The position numbers and the translations under genes were made by a program. The notes beneath the pieces were generated by a model that worked only from the letters and a program-made list of their open reading frames with translations, made no database searches and was not told where the DNA came from. A stretch of DNA of 64,000 bases, from the NCBI RefSeq assembly GCF_900176305.1, contig NZ_FWXH01000002.1, forward strand, positions 434,001-498,000. The letters run 5' to 3'. Positions 1-9,391 of this stretch are shown here, in pieces. This DNA is from Clostridium acidisoli DSM 12555. GTDB taxonomy: Bacteria; Bacillota; Clostridia; Clostridiales; Clostridiaceae. Every line of letters starts with the position of its first letter. Position 1 is the first letter of the stretch.

Positions 1-91
1 GAGATAGCGCAGTTGCTGCATTTCCTGCACCTATATTACTAACTTCACTTAACGCATCAAGTTGTAAAGGTGTAAGACTTGAATAATTCAT
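1..91 (-). CDS. cheC: CheC-like chemotaxis phosphatase, N-terminal fragment
   Basis: Only the first 30 codons are inside the window; the gene runs off the left edge. The peptide starts MNYSSLTPLQLDALSEV and continues with a SNIGAGNAATALS segment, which is the first conserved helix of the CheC/FliY/CheX family of CheY-P phosphatases. The ATG at 91-89 follows a strong AGGAGG that overlaps the cheA stop region, so translation is probably coupled to cheA. It is the last visible gene of a minus-strand chemotaxis operon. FliY shares this fold, so identification as CheC rather than another family member rests on the N-terminus and operon position. Confidence 0.85.
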   Translation of the reverse strand, partial: MNYSSLTPLQLDALSEVSNIGAGNAATALS

Positions 92-101
92 AAAACTCCT
101 C

Positions 102-2147
102 CTATACGAAGGCAGCGACATCTAAAATCAATGTTACAAAACCATCTCCAAGTATTGTTGCTCCAATATACTCTTTTAAATTCTTAAGAGTTTTGCCAAG
201 CGGTTTTATTACAATATCCTGTTGGCCTTGAAGTGAATCAACTAATAGTCCTGCCATTTTTTCACCAACTTTAACAACAACAATATAAACTTTTCCATCA
301 CTTGCCTTTTCAAGCCCTAGTTTTTCATTTACTCTTACAATAGGAAGGACATTACCTCTATATATTATTACTTCTTTGTTATTGGTCTTTTTAATATCCT
401 CTTCCTTATAATCTATAACACTATCAATATAGTTTAATGAGATTGCTAAACTCTCACCACCTATTTTTACTAAAAGAGCAGTTATAATCTGTAATGTAAG
501 TGGTAATTTTATTGTAAAAGTTGATCCTTTGCCCTCTTCACTTATTACATCTACAGTTCCTCCAAGTGCAGAAATTTTTGTTTTTACAACATCCATTCCT
601 ACTCCTCTTCCAGATATATCTGTAACGACTTCGTTTGTGCTAAAGCCCTGGGCAAAAATCAAATTTTTAATGTCATTTTCATTCATCCCATCAGTGTTTA
701 TGCCACTTTTTTCAGCTTTTGCTCTAACTTTCTCAACATTAATACCAGCACCATCATCTTGAACTTTAATAACAGCTTTTGTTCCTTCTTGATAAGCTAT
801 TAGTTTTATTTTTCCTGTAAGTGTTTTACCACTTGCTGCTCTTTCTTCTTTACCTTCTATTCCATGATCTGCAGCATTTCTTAATAGATGTATTAGGGGT
901 TCTCCTATTTCATCTATTACTGTTCTATCTAATTCAGTGTCTTGTCCCTCTATTATTAATTCCATATCTTTATCTAGTTCAACTGATAAATCTCTTATAA
1001 GTCTTGGAAATCTGTTGAACACCGTATCAAGTGGCAACATTCTTATTTTCATAACTAAATCTTGTAGATCATTAGTAGTTCTTGCAACCTGTTCAATAGT
1101 CTCATTTAATTCAGTTAATTTAAAGCTACTACTTATTTGTTCAAGTCTTGTCCTATTAATAACAAGTTCTGAAACCATGTTTAAAAACTTATCTAATCTT
1201 TCAAGATCAACTCTTACAGATTGATGCATTTTTTTATGTTGCTCTGGTGCTTTTTTCTGCACTGCTGGTTTTGTCTTTTCTTTTGCAGGTTTAACTTTTG
1301 CTTCCACTGTCTTTGGTGCTTCCTCTACTTTAACTTTTGGTTTTTCATAATTTGCTTTGAATTTATTCACATCAATTTCATTAACTTCAACTTTGTCAAT
1401 TTCAGATATGTCAAGAAGTAATTTCTTAACATCATCTTTTTCCTTATGCGTAACATATACAAGTTTTATTTCAAAGTCAAAATTTTCATTTTCTAAGTCT
1501 TCTGTACTTGGTATTGATTTTATAATTTCTCCAAGTTCCTCGAGGCTTTTAAATATCAAAAAAGCTCTAGCTGACTTAAGAAGTGTGCTCTCACTTATTA
1601 ATATATCAATGTCAAAAGCATTATAACCTTTCTCTATGGCTTGCTTTATTACATTTATATCATATTCATTAAGATCTATTGCTTCAGAATCTTTTTTTTC
1701 TTCTTTAATATCTGGTTCTTTTGGCTGAAGTTTTTCTTCTGATGTCGGTTCTTTTTTACCATCTTGTACATTTTCTGATATAGCTTCTAACTTTTTGATT
1801 AACTCATCCACAGGTAATTCTTCTTCATTACCATTAGATATTCCATCAACCATTTGTTCTAATGTATCAAGACATTTAAATAATACTGTTACTACTTCTT
1901 GTGTTACCTTTAACTCTCCAGTTCTGAATTCTGAAAGTACATCTTCCATTTTATGAGTTAATTCTGCCATTCTGTTAAAACCCATAGTGGCAGCCATTCC
2001 TTTAATTGTATGTGCAACCCTAAATATTTCATTTAATTTATCTACATTATCTGGAGATTGCTCAAGTTGAAGTAAAGCCTCATTTAATGTTTGTAAATTG
2101 TCCATTGATTCTTCCAAAAACATAGATAAATATTGAGAAGTATCCAT
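102..2147 (-). CDS. cheA: Chemotaxis histidine kinase CheA
   Basis: 681 residues, normal for a firmicute CheA. Domains in order: HPt (about 1-105) with the phosphoacceptor His46 in HTIKG; a Lys/Glu/Pro-rich linker; a P2-like CheY/CheB-binding domain (about 160-255); another basic linker; the dimerisation helix pair starting near VRVDLERLDKFLNMVSELV; a HATPase domain with the N-box (LLRNAADHGIEG) and glycine boxes (DDGAGI, GRGVGMDVV); and a C-terminal CheW-like domain (about 550-681). It autophosphorylates in receptor-CheW complexes and passes phosphate to CheY and CheB. It lies between cheR and cheC with 10-12 bp gaps, so it is co-transcribed with them. Confidence 0.97.
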   Translation of the reverse strand: MDTSQYLSMFLEESMDNLQTLNEALLQLEQSPDNVDKLNEIFRVAHTIKGMAATMGFNRMAELTHKMEDVLSEFRTGELKVTQEVVTVLFKCLDTLEQMVDGISNGNEEELPVDELIKKLEAISENVQDGKKEPTSEEKLQPKEPDIKEEKKDSEAIDLNEYDINVIKQAIEKGYNAFDIDILISESTLLKSARAFLIFKSLEELGEIIKSIPSTEDLENENFDFEIKLVYVTHKEKDDVKKLLLDISEIDKVEVNEIDVNKFKANYEKPKVKVEEAPKTVEAKVKPAKEKTKPAVQKKAPEQHKKMHQSVRVDLERLDKFLNMVSELVINRTRLEQISSSFKLTELNETIEQVARTTNDLQDLVMKIRMLPLDTVFNRFPRLIRDLSVELDKDMELIIEGQDTELDRTVIDEIGEPLIHLLRNAADHGIEGKEERAASGKTLTGKIKLIAYQEGTKAVIKVQDDGAGINVEKVRAKAEKSGINTDGMNENDIKNLIFAQGFSTNEVVTDISGRGVGMDVVKTKISALGGTVDVISEEGKGSTFTIKLPLTLQIITALLVKIGGESLAISLNYIDSVIDYKEEDIKKTNNKEVIIYRGNVLPIVRVNEKLGLEKASDGKVYIVVVKVGEKMAGLLVDSLQGQQDIVIKPLGKTLKNLKEYIGATILGDGFVTLILDVAAFV

Positions 2148-2159
2148 ATATTATCCTCC

Positions 2160-2927
2160 TTATAGTTTTCTATATATAAAAGTAGAAGCCTTTTCAAAAC
2201 CGTAATCTTTATAATTATATATGCTTTCTGTTGCCCCTACAAATAGTAAACCACCTTTTTTCAATGAATCACTAAATTTTTCATAAATCTTTTCTTTAAT
2301 ATCTTGATTAAAATATATTACTACATTTCTGCATACAATTAAATCAAAACCTTTTTCATAATTATCTAAAATTAAATCATGCTTTTTAAATGTTACCATA
2401 TTTTTAATTCTTGTGTCTATAAAATATTTGTCATCACTCTTTTTAAAATACTTATCCAAATTATTTTTTTCGACATTTTTTATTTCACTTAAAACGTATT
2501 CGCCTTTTTTAGCTTTTTCTAAAATTGTTGTATCTATATCTGTAGCTATTATTGAACTTTTGTTACCATTGTTTAAACTATCTAATATTATTGCTAGCGA
2601 ATAGGGTTCTGCACCAATAGAGCATGCTGCACTCCATATTTTTAGATTTTTATTTTTCTCTCTAGAATATATTTCGACTTCTTTTTGAAGTTCTTTAAAT
2701 AATTCTGGATTTCTAAAAAATTCTGTTACATTAATTGTAATAAAGTCCAAAAACTTTTGTCTTTGTCCATAATCGGTTTTAAGTAATTTTACATACTCAT
2801 CTATATCATGGACTCCAACTCTTGACATTAAACTCAGAATTCTTCTATGAAGTTGATTTTCTTTATACGCAAATAAGTTAATCCCAAATTCTTTGTGAAC
2901 CCAAGTTTTGAACTGTTCTAAATCCAT
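2160..2927 (-). CDS. cheR: Chemotaxis protein methyltransferase CheR
   Basis: 255 residues. It has an all-alpha N-terminal domain followed by a SAM-binding Rossmann domain. Visible family motifs are NVTEFFRNPELF, the SAM loop WSAACSIGAEPYSLA and the VCRNVVIYFN segment. CheR methylates glutamates of chemoreceptors with S-adenosylmethionine, opposing CheB. Its start is 2 bp from the cheB stop and its stop is 12 bp from cheA, so the three genes are tightly coupled. No unusual features. Confidence 0.97.
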   Translation of the reverse strand: MDLEQFKTWVHKEFGINLFAYKENQLHRRILSLMSRVGVHDIDEYVKLLKTDYGQRQKFLDFITINVTEFFRNPELFKELQKEVEIYSREKNKNLKIWSAACSIGAEPYSLAIILDSLNNGNKSSIIATDIDTTILEKAKKGEYVLSEIKNVEKNNLDKYFKKSDDKYFIDTRIKNMVTFKKHDLILDNYEKGFDLIVCRNVVIYFNQDIKEKIYEKFSDSLKKGGLLFVGATESIYNYKDYGFEKASTFIYRKL

Positions 2928-2929
2928 AA

Positions 2930-3994
2930 TTATCTCCTTCCCTTTACTATATCTACAATTTCATCTGCTACTTTGTCAATTGGTAAAACGAAATCAACAG
3001 CACCAGTTTCAAACGCCATCTTAGGCATTCCATATATTACGCATGTTGATTCAGCCTCTGATATAGTATACCCTCCGTTTTGTTTAATAATTGAAGTACC
3101 TTCTGCTCCATCTCTACCCATTCCCGTTAGCACTGCACTTACAATACTTGGTCCATAAACTTTAGATGCTGATATAAAAAGTTTATCCACTGCAGGTCTT
3201 ACTCCCCAAATTGAAGGTTCTGTATTAAGATGAATTTTCCCATCATTCCAAACCTCCATATGATAACCACCAGGGGCTATATAAACTACATTGTTATCAT
3301 AAGTAATACCATCACTAGCTTCTACCACTTTTATTTCACTATTTGCATCTAATCTTTCTGCAAATGCTTTTGTGAATCCAACTGGCATATGTTGTACTAC
3401 AAATACCGGCACACCTAATAACTTAGGTAATTTAGTTATCACATTATATAACGCCTTTGGTCCTCCTGTAGATGCACCAATAACTACAGCTTTTATTTTC
3501 CCAAAAGAAGTATTTTGGATTTTGCTTACATAATCTGTTTTATCAATTTTATTTCTTGTTGGTGTTTTAGCTTGCCCATCTTTTAGAGAAAAGGCTGAGT
3601 ATGCGCTCTTAACTTTTAAAATCAATTCATCAGCTACTTTATTAATATCTATTGATATTACACCAGATGGTTTTGATATAAAATCAAAGGCACCATAATG
3701 TAATGATTCCATTGTTTGTTTTGTTCCCTCCTTAGTAAGGCTACTAAGCATTATTATAGGTATGTTAATGTTAGTCGTTTTAAATTTTTTTAATACTTCT
3801 ATGCCATTCATTAATGGCATTTCTAAATCAAGTGTAATGACATCAGGTTTTTTTCTTGCTAATTTTTCAAATAAATCTACACCATTTCTAGCTGTATCTA
3901 TAACTTCAATAGCTGGATCTTCATTCAAAATATCTGATATTATTTTTCTCATTAGCGCTGAATCATCAACAACTAAGACCTTTATATTTTTCAA
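2930..3994 (-). CDS. cheB: Chemotaxis response regulator / methylesterase CheB
   Basis: 354 residues. The receiver domain (about 1-120) has the acidic pair D10-D11 and the phosphoacceptor D56 in LDLEMP. After a linker, the methylesterase domain carries the serine motif GASTGGP, the histidine in VVQHMPVGF and the aspartate in GRDGAEG, forming the Ser-His-Asp triad. It removes receptor methyl groups and can deamidate glutamines when phosphorylated by CheA. The start codon is TTG at 3994, chosen because GGAG lies about nine bases upstream and the receiver domain begins immediately. It follows cheD in the operon. Confidence 0.97.
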   Translation of the reverse strand: MKNIKVLVVDDSALMRKIISDILNEDPAIEVIDTARNGVDLFEKLARKKPDVITLDLEMPLMNGIEVLKKFKTTNINIPIIMLSSLTKEGTKQTMESLHYGAFDFISKPSGVISIDINKVADELILKVKSAYSAFSLKDGQAKTPTRNKIDKTDYVSKIQNTSFGKIKAVVIGASTGGPKALYNVITKLPKLLGVPVFVVQHMPVGFTKAFAERLDANSEIKVVEASDGITYDNNVVYIAPGGYHMEVWNDGKIHLNTEPSIWGVRPAVDKLFISASKVYGPSIVSAVLTGMGRDGAEGTSIIKQNGGYTISEAESTCVIYGMPKMAFETGAVDFVLPIDKVADEIVDIVKGRR

Positions 3995-4008
3995 AATCCA
4001 TCACTCCA

Positions 4009-4500
4009 TTATAATTCTTTTTCTCCTAGACCCACGGTTCTAATTTTTACAACAAAGCACGTAGTATCAAGAATCATAGTCCTACCTTTATTTCCACCAA
4101 CATCTTCACTTATTATAGGTATATTCAATTTTTTTAATGTTTCTCTAACTGCTATACCATTTCTATTTCCAATATCCATATTCATACTTTTATCAGAAAA
4201 GTTGAACATAGATGCACCACCTGCAATTTTAGCCTTAATGTTTTTTAAGTTTGCCCCTTTTTTAATCATTATTTCTACTAAAGTAGGAATAGCAAGATCT
4301 GCAAATTTGTTTGAATTTGTAATATTAGTAAATTGTTTGCTTTCAGGCAACATTATATGTGCAAGTCCACCAATTTTATTAATTTTATCATATAGCCCTA
4401 TTCCTATACAGGAGCCAAGTCCCACAGTTATTAATCTGTCTGGCGGAAACGCAACATTTAAATCTGCTATTCCTATTCTTATCTCTTTAACATTTTCCAT
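4009..4500 (-). CDS. cheD: Chemoreceptor glutamine deamidase CheD
   Basis: 163 residues, the usual CheD length. The catalytic Cys31 (GLGSCIGIGLYD) and His48 (GGLAHIMLPES) are present, and the C-terminal GGxxGR-type segment (DVGGNKGRTMILDT) is intact. CheD deamidates receptor glutamines and, in Bacillus-type systems, exchanges between receptors and CheC to form an adaptation loop. The co-occurrence of cheD and cheC in this operon fits that scheme. It lies between cheW and cheB. Confidence 0.97.
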   Translation of the reverse strand: MENVKEIRIGIADLNVAFPPDRLITVGLGSCIGIGLYDKINKIGGLAHIMLPESKQFTNITNSNKFADLAIPTLVEIMIKKGANLKNIKAKIAGGASMFNFSDKSMNMDIGNRNGIAVRETLKKLNIPIISEDVGGNKGRTMILDTTCFVVKIRTVGLGEKEL

Positions 4501-4520
4501 ATCTTCACCCTATCAAATTT

Positions 4521-4967
4521 CTATAATAATGCTTTCTCTTCCTCCGTTAGAATATTAGCAAGATTAAGGAATATTATTATTTTACCATCTAGTTTTATTA
4601 GTCCTTTTATGTATCTTTTTGAGAGTCCACTTACTACTGCTGGTGTGTTTTCTATATTATCTTTTGTTACATTTTTAACTTCAGAAACTGAATTCACTAT
4701 TACCCCAAATTTTCCATCGTTTTGTTTTGAAACTATAATTTTTGATTCATGCGTTAATTCTTGGTCATTCAATTTAAATCTTTTTGCTATAGATAAAATA
4801 GGAAGTATACCCCCCTCATAATTTATAAGACCATCTACAAATTCAGGCGAATCTGGAAGTCTTGTTGTATCTTCATATCCAAGTATTCTCTCAACCTCTC
4901 CAATATCTGTTGCATAATATTCACCACCTACAACAAAAATTAATATTTTAAGTTCAGGTTCATTCAT
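4521..4967 (-). CDS. cheW: Chemotaxis coupling protein CheW
   Basis: 148 residues forming a single CheW/SH3-like domain from start to end (begins LKILIFVVGGEYYATDIGEVERIL, ends in a beta strand LDGKIIIFLNLANIL). It couples CheA to chemoreceptors. A good AGGAGGA-type site precedes the ATG at 4967. It is the first che gene proper after the fapA-like gene and is separated from it by about 60 bp. Confidence 0.95.
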   Translation of the reverse strand: MNEPELKILIFVVGGEYYATDIGEVERILGYEDTTRLPDSPEFVDGLINYEGGILPILSIAKRFKLNDQELTHESKIIVSKQNDGKFGVIVNSVSEVKNVTKDNIENTPAVVSGLSKRYIKGLIKLDGKIIIFLNLANILTEEEKALL

Positions 4968-5028
4968 TTTCTTTCCTCCTCGAATTCATCCTAATGTAAA
5001 ATCTATATCTAATATACCTTCTCACCTA

Positions 5029-7002
5029 CTAAAGCAATAGCTTATCTACTACCATATCTCCTTTGCTATCTAAATAAGCGCGAATTTCTTTACATGGTTC
5101 TTCAAATACATATTCCCTATTTCCTATAACAAAAGTTGTATTTTGATATGCTATTTCAGCATATATTTTGCCACTTGCTCCTACCATTATCTTTGTTGAA
5201 ACTCCACCTAAACTCCCTATTGTTCCACATTTAATCTCATCATTAGCCTTTACTATTCCACCTCTTGCTATACTATTGGGCTGTAAAAACCTAACATAAT
5301 CCTTGGCAATAATTTTCGAAACATATTGACCTTTTCCACTTATAATTACGTTTCCTGAACTTTGAACTGTTGAATCTTGTAAATAGCCAATAGTAACACT
5401 AACTGGCATAGCCAATCTATCTTTAATTTCATCTATATTATTAATTAGCAATAAACTTATATCTGTTAATTCATCTGAACTTTTTATTTGTAATGGTCCT
5501 AATCCCAAAAGCTTATCTTTTAATAACTTCCTTAAATCTATTAATTCACTTTCTTCAAAGCTTTTATATTTTAAAATTTCAATGCATATGTTTTGCAGTT
5601 TTTTAAATTTATTTTCAATTAAAGCTTTCGTTATTTCGCCATAAGAAATTTTTTCACCTAACAATTTGTAATCTTTAACTTGTTTTGTTGCCTCTATTAG
5701 TTTAATAATATTTTCATTAAGGCTCGTATACATATCAAGTTCTTGAAGTTTTGTTATGTCTTCTCCACCTGCTAAAATTGTAGAAAATATAACATTTTGT
5801 GCAACCGTTACATTTCCTTTGGCATGTATTTGTGAATTTTCCATGTTTTTCAGTACTTCAATACTATTTCCTGATTCAACTAGCATTCCTTCTTTTATAT
5901 CTCCACGTATTAATATATCTCCATTAAACTTTATGTTTCCCGTGTTTATGTCTACATCTGTGGATATTTCATGTACATTAACCACTGAAATTTTATTGTT
6001 TAAAAATTTAGGTTTGCCATTTCTGTCTGCAATAACCGTGTTTTCATCTTGAAATAGACAACCTTCACCAATTATTATATTAATTTTTTTTCCATTATTT
6101 TTCTTAATTTTATGTCCATATATATCAATTCCATCTTCGCCATTTTTGCCATCAATTTTAATAGCAAGTATACTTCCCTTTTCAACTGAATCTACAAAAC
6201 CAATACTTTTAAAGTCCACAGTTCCATTTCTATCTTCACTAAATGGTTTCACATCGTTTATTTCAAATTTAAATTCTAAAACATCATCTGTATCATTAAT
6301 AACCTCTTGTCCTTTAGCAATAAGAAGATGCTCAGCACCTTGAATGTCACAACATTTTTTAATATTGTCCTCTAAAATTCCATATACAATTCTATTTTCT
6401 TTCAAAATGTTTATAATTTCATCTTTTTTATATGTTGGTGGATACTCTCTATCAGCTTCCTCCACATCTAAAGTAACACTTTCACTTTCATTGACATCTC
6501 TAAGCTTGTATTTTATTTTTTCTCTATATATAACTTTTGCATAAGCTTCCAGATTATTTGCACTTGTTGATATTTCTATACTTCTTTTAGGTTCTGGGTG
6601 TTCTTCAATTATTACTTCAATTTTATTTATACTTTTTACATATGTTTTTCTTTTCTTTTCTTCACCATCAACTATTAACTTAACCTTAAGTGATGGTATT
6701 AAAAGTGCTGGTTCTCCATCTTCCTCTGGATCTTTTACTATTATTTTACCATTTTCTATTCTCAAAGTCCCATGTTTTTTACAATTTATATCTTCATTCT
6801 CTAATATATCTTCATTTTTCAACTTTTCTTTTGATTCAGTTTCTATAGTTTTAACTAAAATAGAAACACTTTTTTTAAATAGCCACTTCTTTTCTTCTAT
6901 AATTTCATATTGCAGTTCATCTTCTCTAATTCCAAGTTCTTTACAAGCCTCATCAATACATTCCTTAAGAGATGAGCTCCTATACATTTTTTCACCCATC
7001 AT
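5029..7002 (-). CDS. FapA family protein (DUF342) with Jag-N-like head
   Basis: 657 residues. The first 50 residues (ATG, RSSSLKECIDEACKELGI then KKWLFKKSVSILVK) resemble the Jag-N domain. The rest matches the DUF342/FapA type: a beta-rich central part with repeated G-D-I and N-G-x-V segments that suggest a parallel beta-helix (for example DVDINTGNIKFNGDILIRGD), a helical insert around 430-530, and a second beta-helix stretch (GNVIISGKGQYVSKI). FapA-like proteins are linked to flagellar or envelope assembly and polarity; the exact role here is unknown. It heads the chemotaxis operon. The start could instead be the third methionine (6987), as the Shine-Dalgarno before 7002 is only GGGGGT. Confidence 0.8.
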   Translation of the reverse strand: MMGEKMYRSSSLKECIDEACKELGIREDELQYEIIEEKKWLFKKSVSILVKTIETESKEKLKNEDILENEDINCKKHGTLRIENGKIIVKDPEEDGEPALLIPSLKVKLIVDGEEKKRKTYVKSINKIEVIIEEHPEPKRSIEISTSANNLEAYAKVIYREKIKYKLRDVNESESVTLDVEEADREYPPTYKKDEIINILKENRIVYGILEDNIKKCCDIQGAEHLLIAKGQEVINDTDDVLEFKFEINDVKPFSEDRNGTVDFKSIGFVDSVEKGSILAIKIDGKNGEDGIDIYGHKIKKNNGKKINIIIGEGCLFQDENTVIADRNGKPKFLNNKISVVNVHEISTDVDINTGNIKFNGDILIRGDIKEGMLVESGNSIEVLKNMENSQIHAKGNVTVAQNVIFSTILAGGEDITKLQELDMYTSLNENIIKLIEATKQVKDYKLLGEKISYGEITKALIENKFKKLQNICIEILKYKSFEESELIDLRKLLKDKLLGLGPLQIKSSDELTDISLLLINNIDEIKDRLAMPVSVTIGYLQDSTVQSSGNVIISGKGQYVSKIIAKDYVRFLQPNSIARGGIVKANDEIKCGTIGSLGGVSTKIMVGASGKIYAEIAYQNTTFVIGNREYVFEEPCKEIRAYLDSKGDMVVDKLLL

Positions 7003-7063
7003 TCATACCCCCATTAACATAGTAATAAAATACATGTTACATTGCCTTACTATCCCATATAAT

Positions 7064-7090
7064 TTATCGTTAAAAGTCGCACAAACTTTA
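7064..7090 (-). promoter_or_regulatory. Candidate SigD (sigma-28) flagellar promoter
   Basis: On the minus strand, TAAA (7090-7087) and ACGATAA (7070-7064) are separated by 16 bases, close to the firmicute SigD pattern TAAA-N15/16-GCCGATAT. It lies about 60 bases upstream of the fapA-like gene that leads the che operon, where a motility sigma factor promoter is expected. One mismatch is visible in the -10. Confidence 0.4.
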
Positions 7091-7094
7091 TTGC

Positions 7095-7190
7095 TTATTG
7101 CATATATTTTCTAAATATTTTTATGAAATTTAATGAGTAATTAAAATTGAATTTAAATACGATCACTTGGCACAGAATCTCCTCTAACAT
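7095..7190 (-). CDS. Possible 31-residue small ORF
   Basis: An ATG at 7190-7188 is preceded by TTTTGGAGGGCAATT, a strong ribosome binding site at good spacing. The frame runs 31 codons to TAA: MLEEILCQVIVFK, then a run rich in N, F, Y, I and basic residues, ending in YMQ. It does not resemble a protein I know. It may be a leader peptide, a short membrane-active peptide, or the decayed start of a lost gene. The ribosome binding site is the only positive evidence. Confidence 0.25.
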   Translation of the reverse strand: MLEEILCQVIVFKFNFNYSLNFIKIFRKYMQ

Positions 7191-7412
7191 AATTGCCCTC
7201 CAAAAATAACGGAAAACCTTGACTTAAATAATATTATCATATACGTGCCATTTTATAAACAGAGTAATGAATATATAAATGAAAAATTACATAATAATAT
7301 AAATGATATTGTTATACTTATAAATATCCTGTATTATTACAAAAAATTATGTTAATGACAATTGATGTTTATGTTTGCAGCATATATAAACTAGTTCCAT
7401 GGAAAAAATTCA
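7191..7412. other. Intergenic stretch before ldh, no gene seen
   Basis: Very AT-rich DNA between the small ORF and the ldh promoter. I see no conserved RNA motif, no hairpin followed by a T run, and no reading frame with a ribosome binding site on either strand. Confidence 0.5.
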
Positions 7413-7441
7413 TTGATAATTGTTATTAAATAATATATAAT
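7413..7441 (+). promoter_or_regulatory. ldh promoter with a weak Rex-like sequence
   Basis: TTGATA (7413-7418) and TATAAT (7436-7441) are separated by exactly 17 bases, a near-consensus SigA promoter about 90 bases before the ldh start. The spacer begins with TTGTTA (7420-7425), the left half of the Rex operator TTGTTAA-N4-TTAACAA. The right half is poorly conserved, so Rex control is only a suggestion. Confidence 0.6.
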
Positions 7442-7532
7442 ATAGATAGATAAAATTTTAACATTCTTATTTTTACATAAAGCAATATATATTGTATCAA
7501 AAATATATATTTTAAATTGGAGGTAGTTTACC

Positions 7533-8477
7533 ATGAAAACTAATACTAAAATTTCAATAATCGGAGCTGGCTTTGTAGGTTCATCTACAGCATTCGCACT
7601 TATGAGTTCTGGACTCGCTACAGAAATAGTTATTGTTGACATTAATAAAGAAAAAGCTGAGGGAGAAGCAATGGACCTTGCTCACGGCGCTTCTTTCGTT
7701 AAGCCAGTGGAAATAAAATCAGGCGACTATAAAGATACTGCTAATTCTGATATAGTAATAATAACAGCTGGAGCCGCACAAAAACCTGGGGAAACTAGAT
7801 TGGATTTGATAAGTAAAAATTATAAGATTATGGGTTCTATAGTACCTGAAATTGTAAAATATAACCCCAATGCAATTTTATTAGTTGTTTCAAATCCAGT
7901 TGATATACTTACTTATATTGTATACAAACTTTCAGGTTTTCCGAAAGAAAGAGTTATAGGTTCTGGAACTGTACTTGATACGTCAAGGTTTAAATATATG
8001 CTAAGTGAGCATTTTAATGTAGATACACGGAACATTCATACTTATATTATAGGTGAACACGGTGATTCTGAAATTGCCACTTGGAGTCTTACAAATATTG
8101 CTGGTATGAATGCACATGACTATTGTAAATCCTACTGTAATAAATGTGACGGCATTGAACATTTACACATAGATGAAGATGTTAAAAATGCTGCATATGA
8201 AATAATAAAAAGAAAAGGCGCCACTTATTATGCTGTTGCACTCGCTGTAAAAAGAATTGTAGAGGCAATACTTAGAGATGAGCATTCTATATTAACAGTT
8301 TCTTCTCTATTAAATGGCCAATATGGTATTAATGATATCTATCTTGGAGTTCCAAGCATTGTTGGAAGTTCCGGAGTAAAAAATATCATTGAGGTTCCTC
8401 TTATTAGTTCTGAATTAGATGCATTAAAATCTTCTGCAGATAAATTAAAAGAATCTCTATCCACTACTATAAAATAA
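7533..8477 (+). CDS. ldh: L-lactate dehydrogenase
   Basis: 314 residues. The NAD-binding loop is GAGFVGSS (residues 11-18), followed by the acidic end of beta-2 ([15 protein letters not shown]). The family signature GEHGDSE contains the proton-relay His176; D149 and R152 (VLDTSRF) complete the substrate site. It reduces pyruvate to L-lactate with NADH, regenerating NAD+ during fermentation. A GGAGGT lies 8 bases before the ATG. It is a single-gene unit with its own promoter and a 20-bp terminator. Malate dehydrogenases share the fold, but the sequence is of the LDH type. Confidence 0.95.
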   Translation: MKTNTKISIIGAGFVGSSTAFALMSSGLATEIVIVDINKEKAEGEAMDLAHGASFVKPVEIKSGDYKDTANSDIVIITAGAAQKPGETRLDLISKNYKIMGSIVPEIVKYNPNAILLVVSNPVDILTYIVYKLSGFPKERVIGSGTVLDTSRFKYMLSEHFNVDTRNIHTYIIGEHGDSEIATWSLTNIAGMNAHDYCKSYCNKCDGIEHLHIDEDVKNAAYEIIKRKGATYYAVALAVKRIVEAILRDEHSILTVSSLLNGQYGINDIYLGVPSIVGSSGVKNIIEVPLISSELDALKSSADKLKESLSTTIK

Positions 8478-8521
8478 AAAATAAAGATTCTTCTGGAGGT
8501 GCCAGAAGAATCTTTATTTTT
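8477..8521. terminator. Bidirectional terminator, ldh and aminotransferase
   Basis: A perfect 20-bp inverted repeat (8477-8496 with 8502-8521) encloses a 5-base loop. The stem ends in A5/T5, giving a T run on both strands. It sits between the converging ldh and class IV aminotransferase genes. Confidence 0.9.
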
Positions 8522-8526
8522 ATTCT

Positions 8527-9369
8527 TTATTCTTTATTCTTATTCTTTCTAATGTATTCTTCTATTTCCTTATCGTAACCTGCCATAATATTTTTTATAA
8601 CCTCATTGTCAGCTGAATTAAATTTTACATTTTCAACCGATTTAATAGGCAATACTTGTGGAGATGTTCCAGAAATAAACATTCCATCTAATCTATCTAT
8701 ATTTTTGTAATTAAACTCTTTTTCAATTACACTGTATCCACATTTTTTAATAACCTTTATAATAATATCTCTAGTTATACCTGGCAACACTTTTTCAATC
8801 GGTGATGTAAAAACATTATTTTTTTCTATCATAAATATATTTGACTTACTACCCTCTGTTATATTACCATTTCTGTCGACTAATATAGCTTCATATACCT
8901 GTTTTTCTTTTATTTTAGCATCAACCCTGTCTCTAAAACTAAGATTTATAACTTTAGCATTTGGATTGTCTCTTTCTCCATGGAAAAAGATAGTCTCTAC
9001 TCCATTTAAATAATCTGATTTTTCAGGATAATTATGTTTTAAAAAATAAGCATAAAAATCACATTTTTCATGAAAGAAATTAAAAACTAGTTTTATGTTA
9101 CCCAAATCACAATGATTTTCTTTTATCAATTTATATATTCTTTCTTTGATTTCTTCTATTCCATAAGGTAGTTTCAAATCCATAAGCTTTTCAGAATTAT
9201 TTAATCTATTCATATGCTCTTCTAAGAACACTGGAACCCCATCAATTATCCTAATAACTTCATAAAGAGATTTACCTTTTAACATAAATTCATCATTAAA
9301 ATTTTCGCTTTCCTTAATATCCTCATTATATAAATAGTATTTTCTATAACTAACGTCCACAATAAGCAT
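8527..9369 (-). CDS. Class IV aminotransferase (IlvE/PabC/Dat-like)
   Basis: 280 residues of the PLP fold-type IV family. Visible features are an N-terminal GKSLYEVIRIIDGVPVFLEEHMNRL segment, the catalytic lysine region around RVDAKIKEKQVYEAILVD, the glutamate segment GNITEGSKSNIFMI, and the C-terminal phosphate-binding loop with SGTSPQVLPI. Members transaminate branched-chain or D-amino acids or cleave aminodeoxychorismate; the sequence alone does not tell me which. It follows the HAD phosphatase gene by 22 bases and shares the ldh terminator. Confidence 0.85.
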   Translation of the reverse strand: MLIVDVSYRKYYLYNEDIKESENFNDEFMLKGKSLYEVIRIIDGVPVFLEEHMNRLNNSEKLMDLKLPYGIEEIKERIYKLIKENHCDLGNIKLVFNFFHEKCDFYAYFLKHNYPEKSDYLNGVETIFFHGERDNPNAKVINLSFRDRVDAKIKEKQVYEAILVDRNGNITEGSKSNIFMIEKNNVFTSPIEKVLPGITRDIIIKVIKKCGYSVIEKEFNYKNIDRLDGMFISGTSPQVLPIKSVENVKFNSADNEVIKNIMAGYDKEIEEYIRKNKNKE

Positions 9370-9391
9370 CCCCTATATAATATTATTTTAT

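Noticed and set aside
529-1626. Several plus-strand frames of 66-95 codons
   Set aside because: Antisense to cheA, with no ribosome sites and no known folds.
7391-7642. 83-codon frame on the minus strand
   Set aside because: It overlaps the ldh start and promoter on the opposite strand and has no ribosome site.
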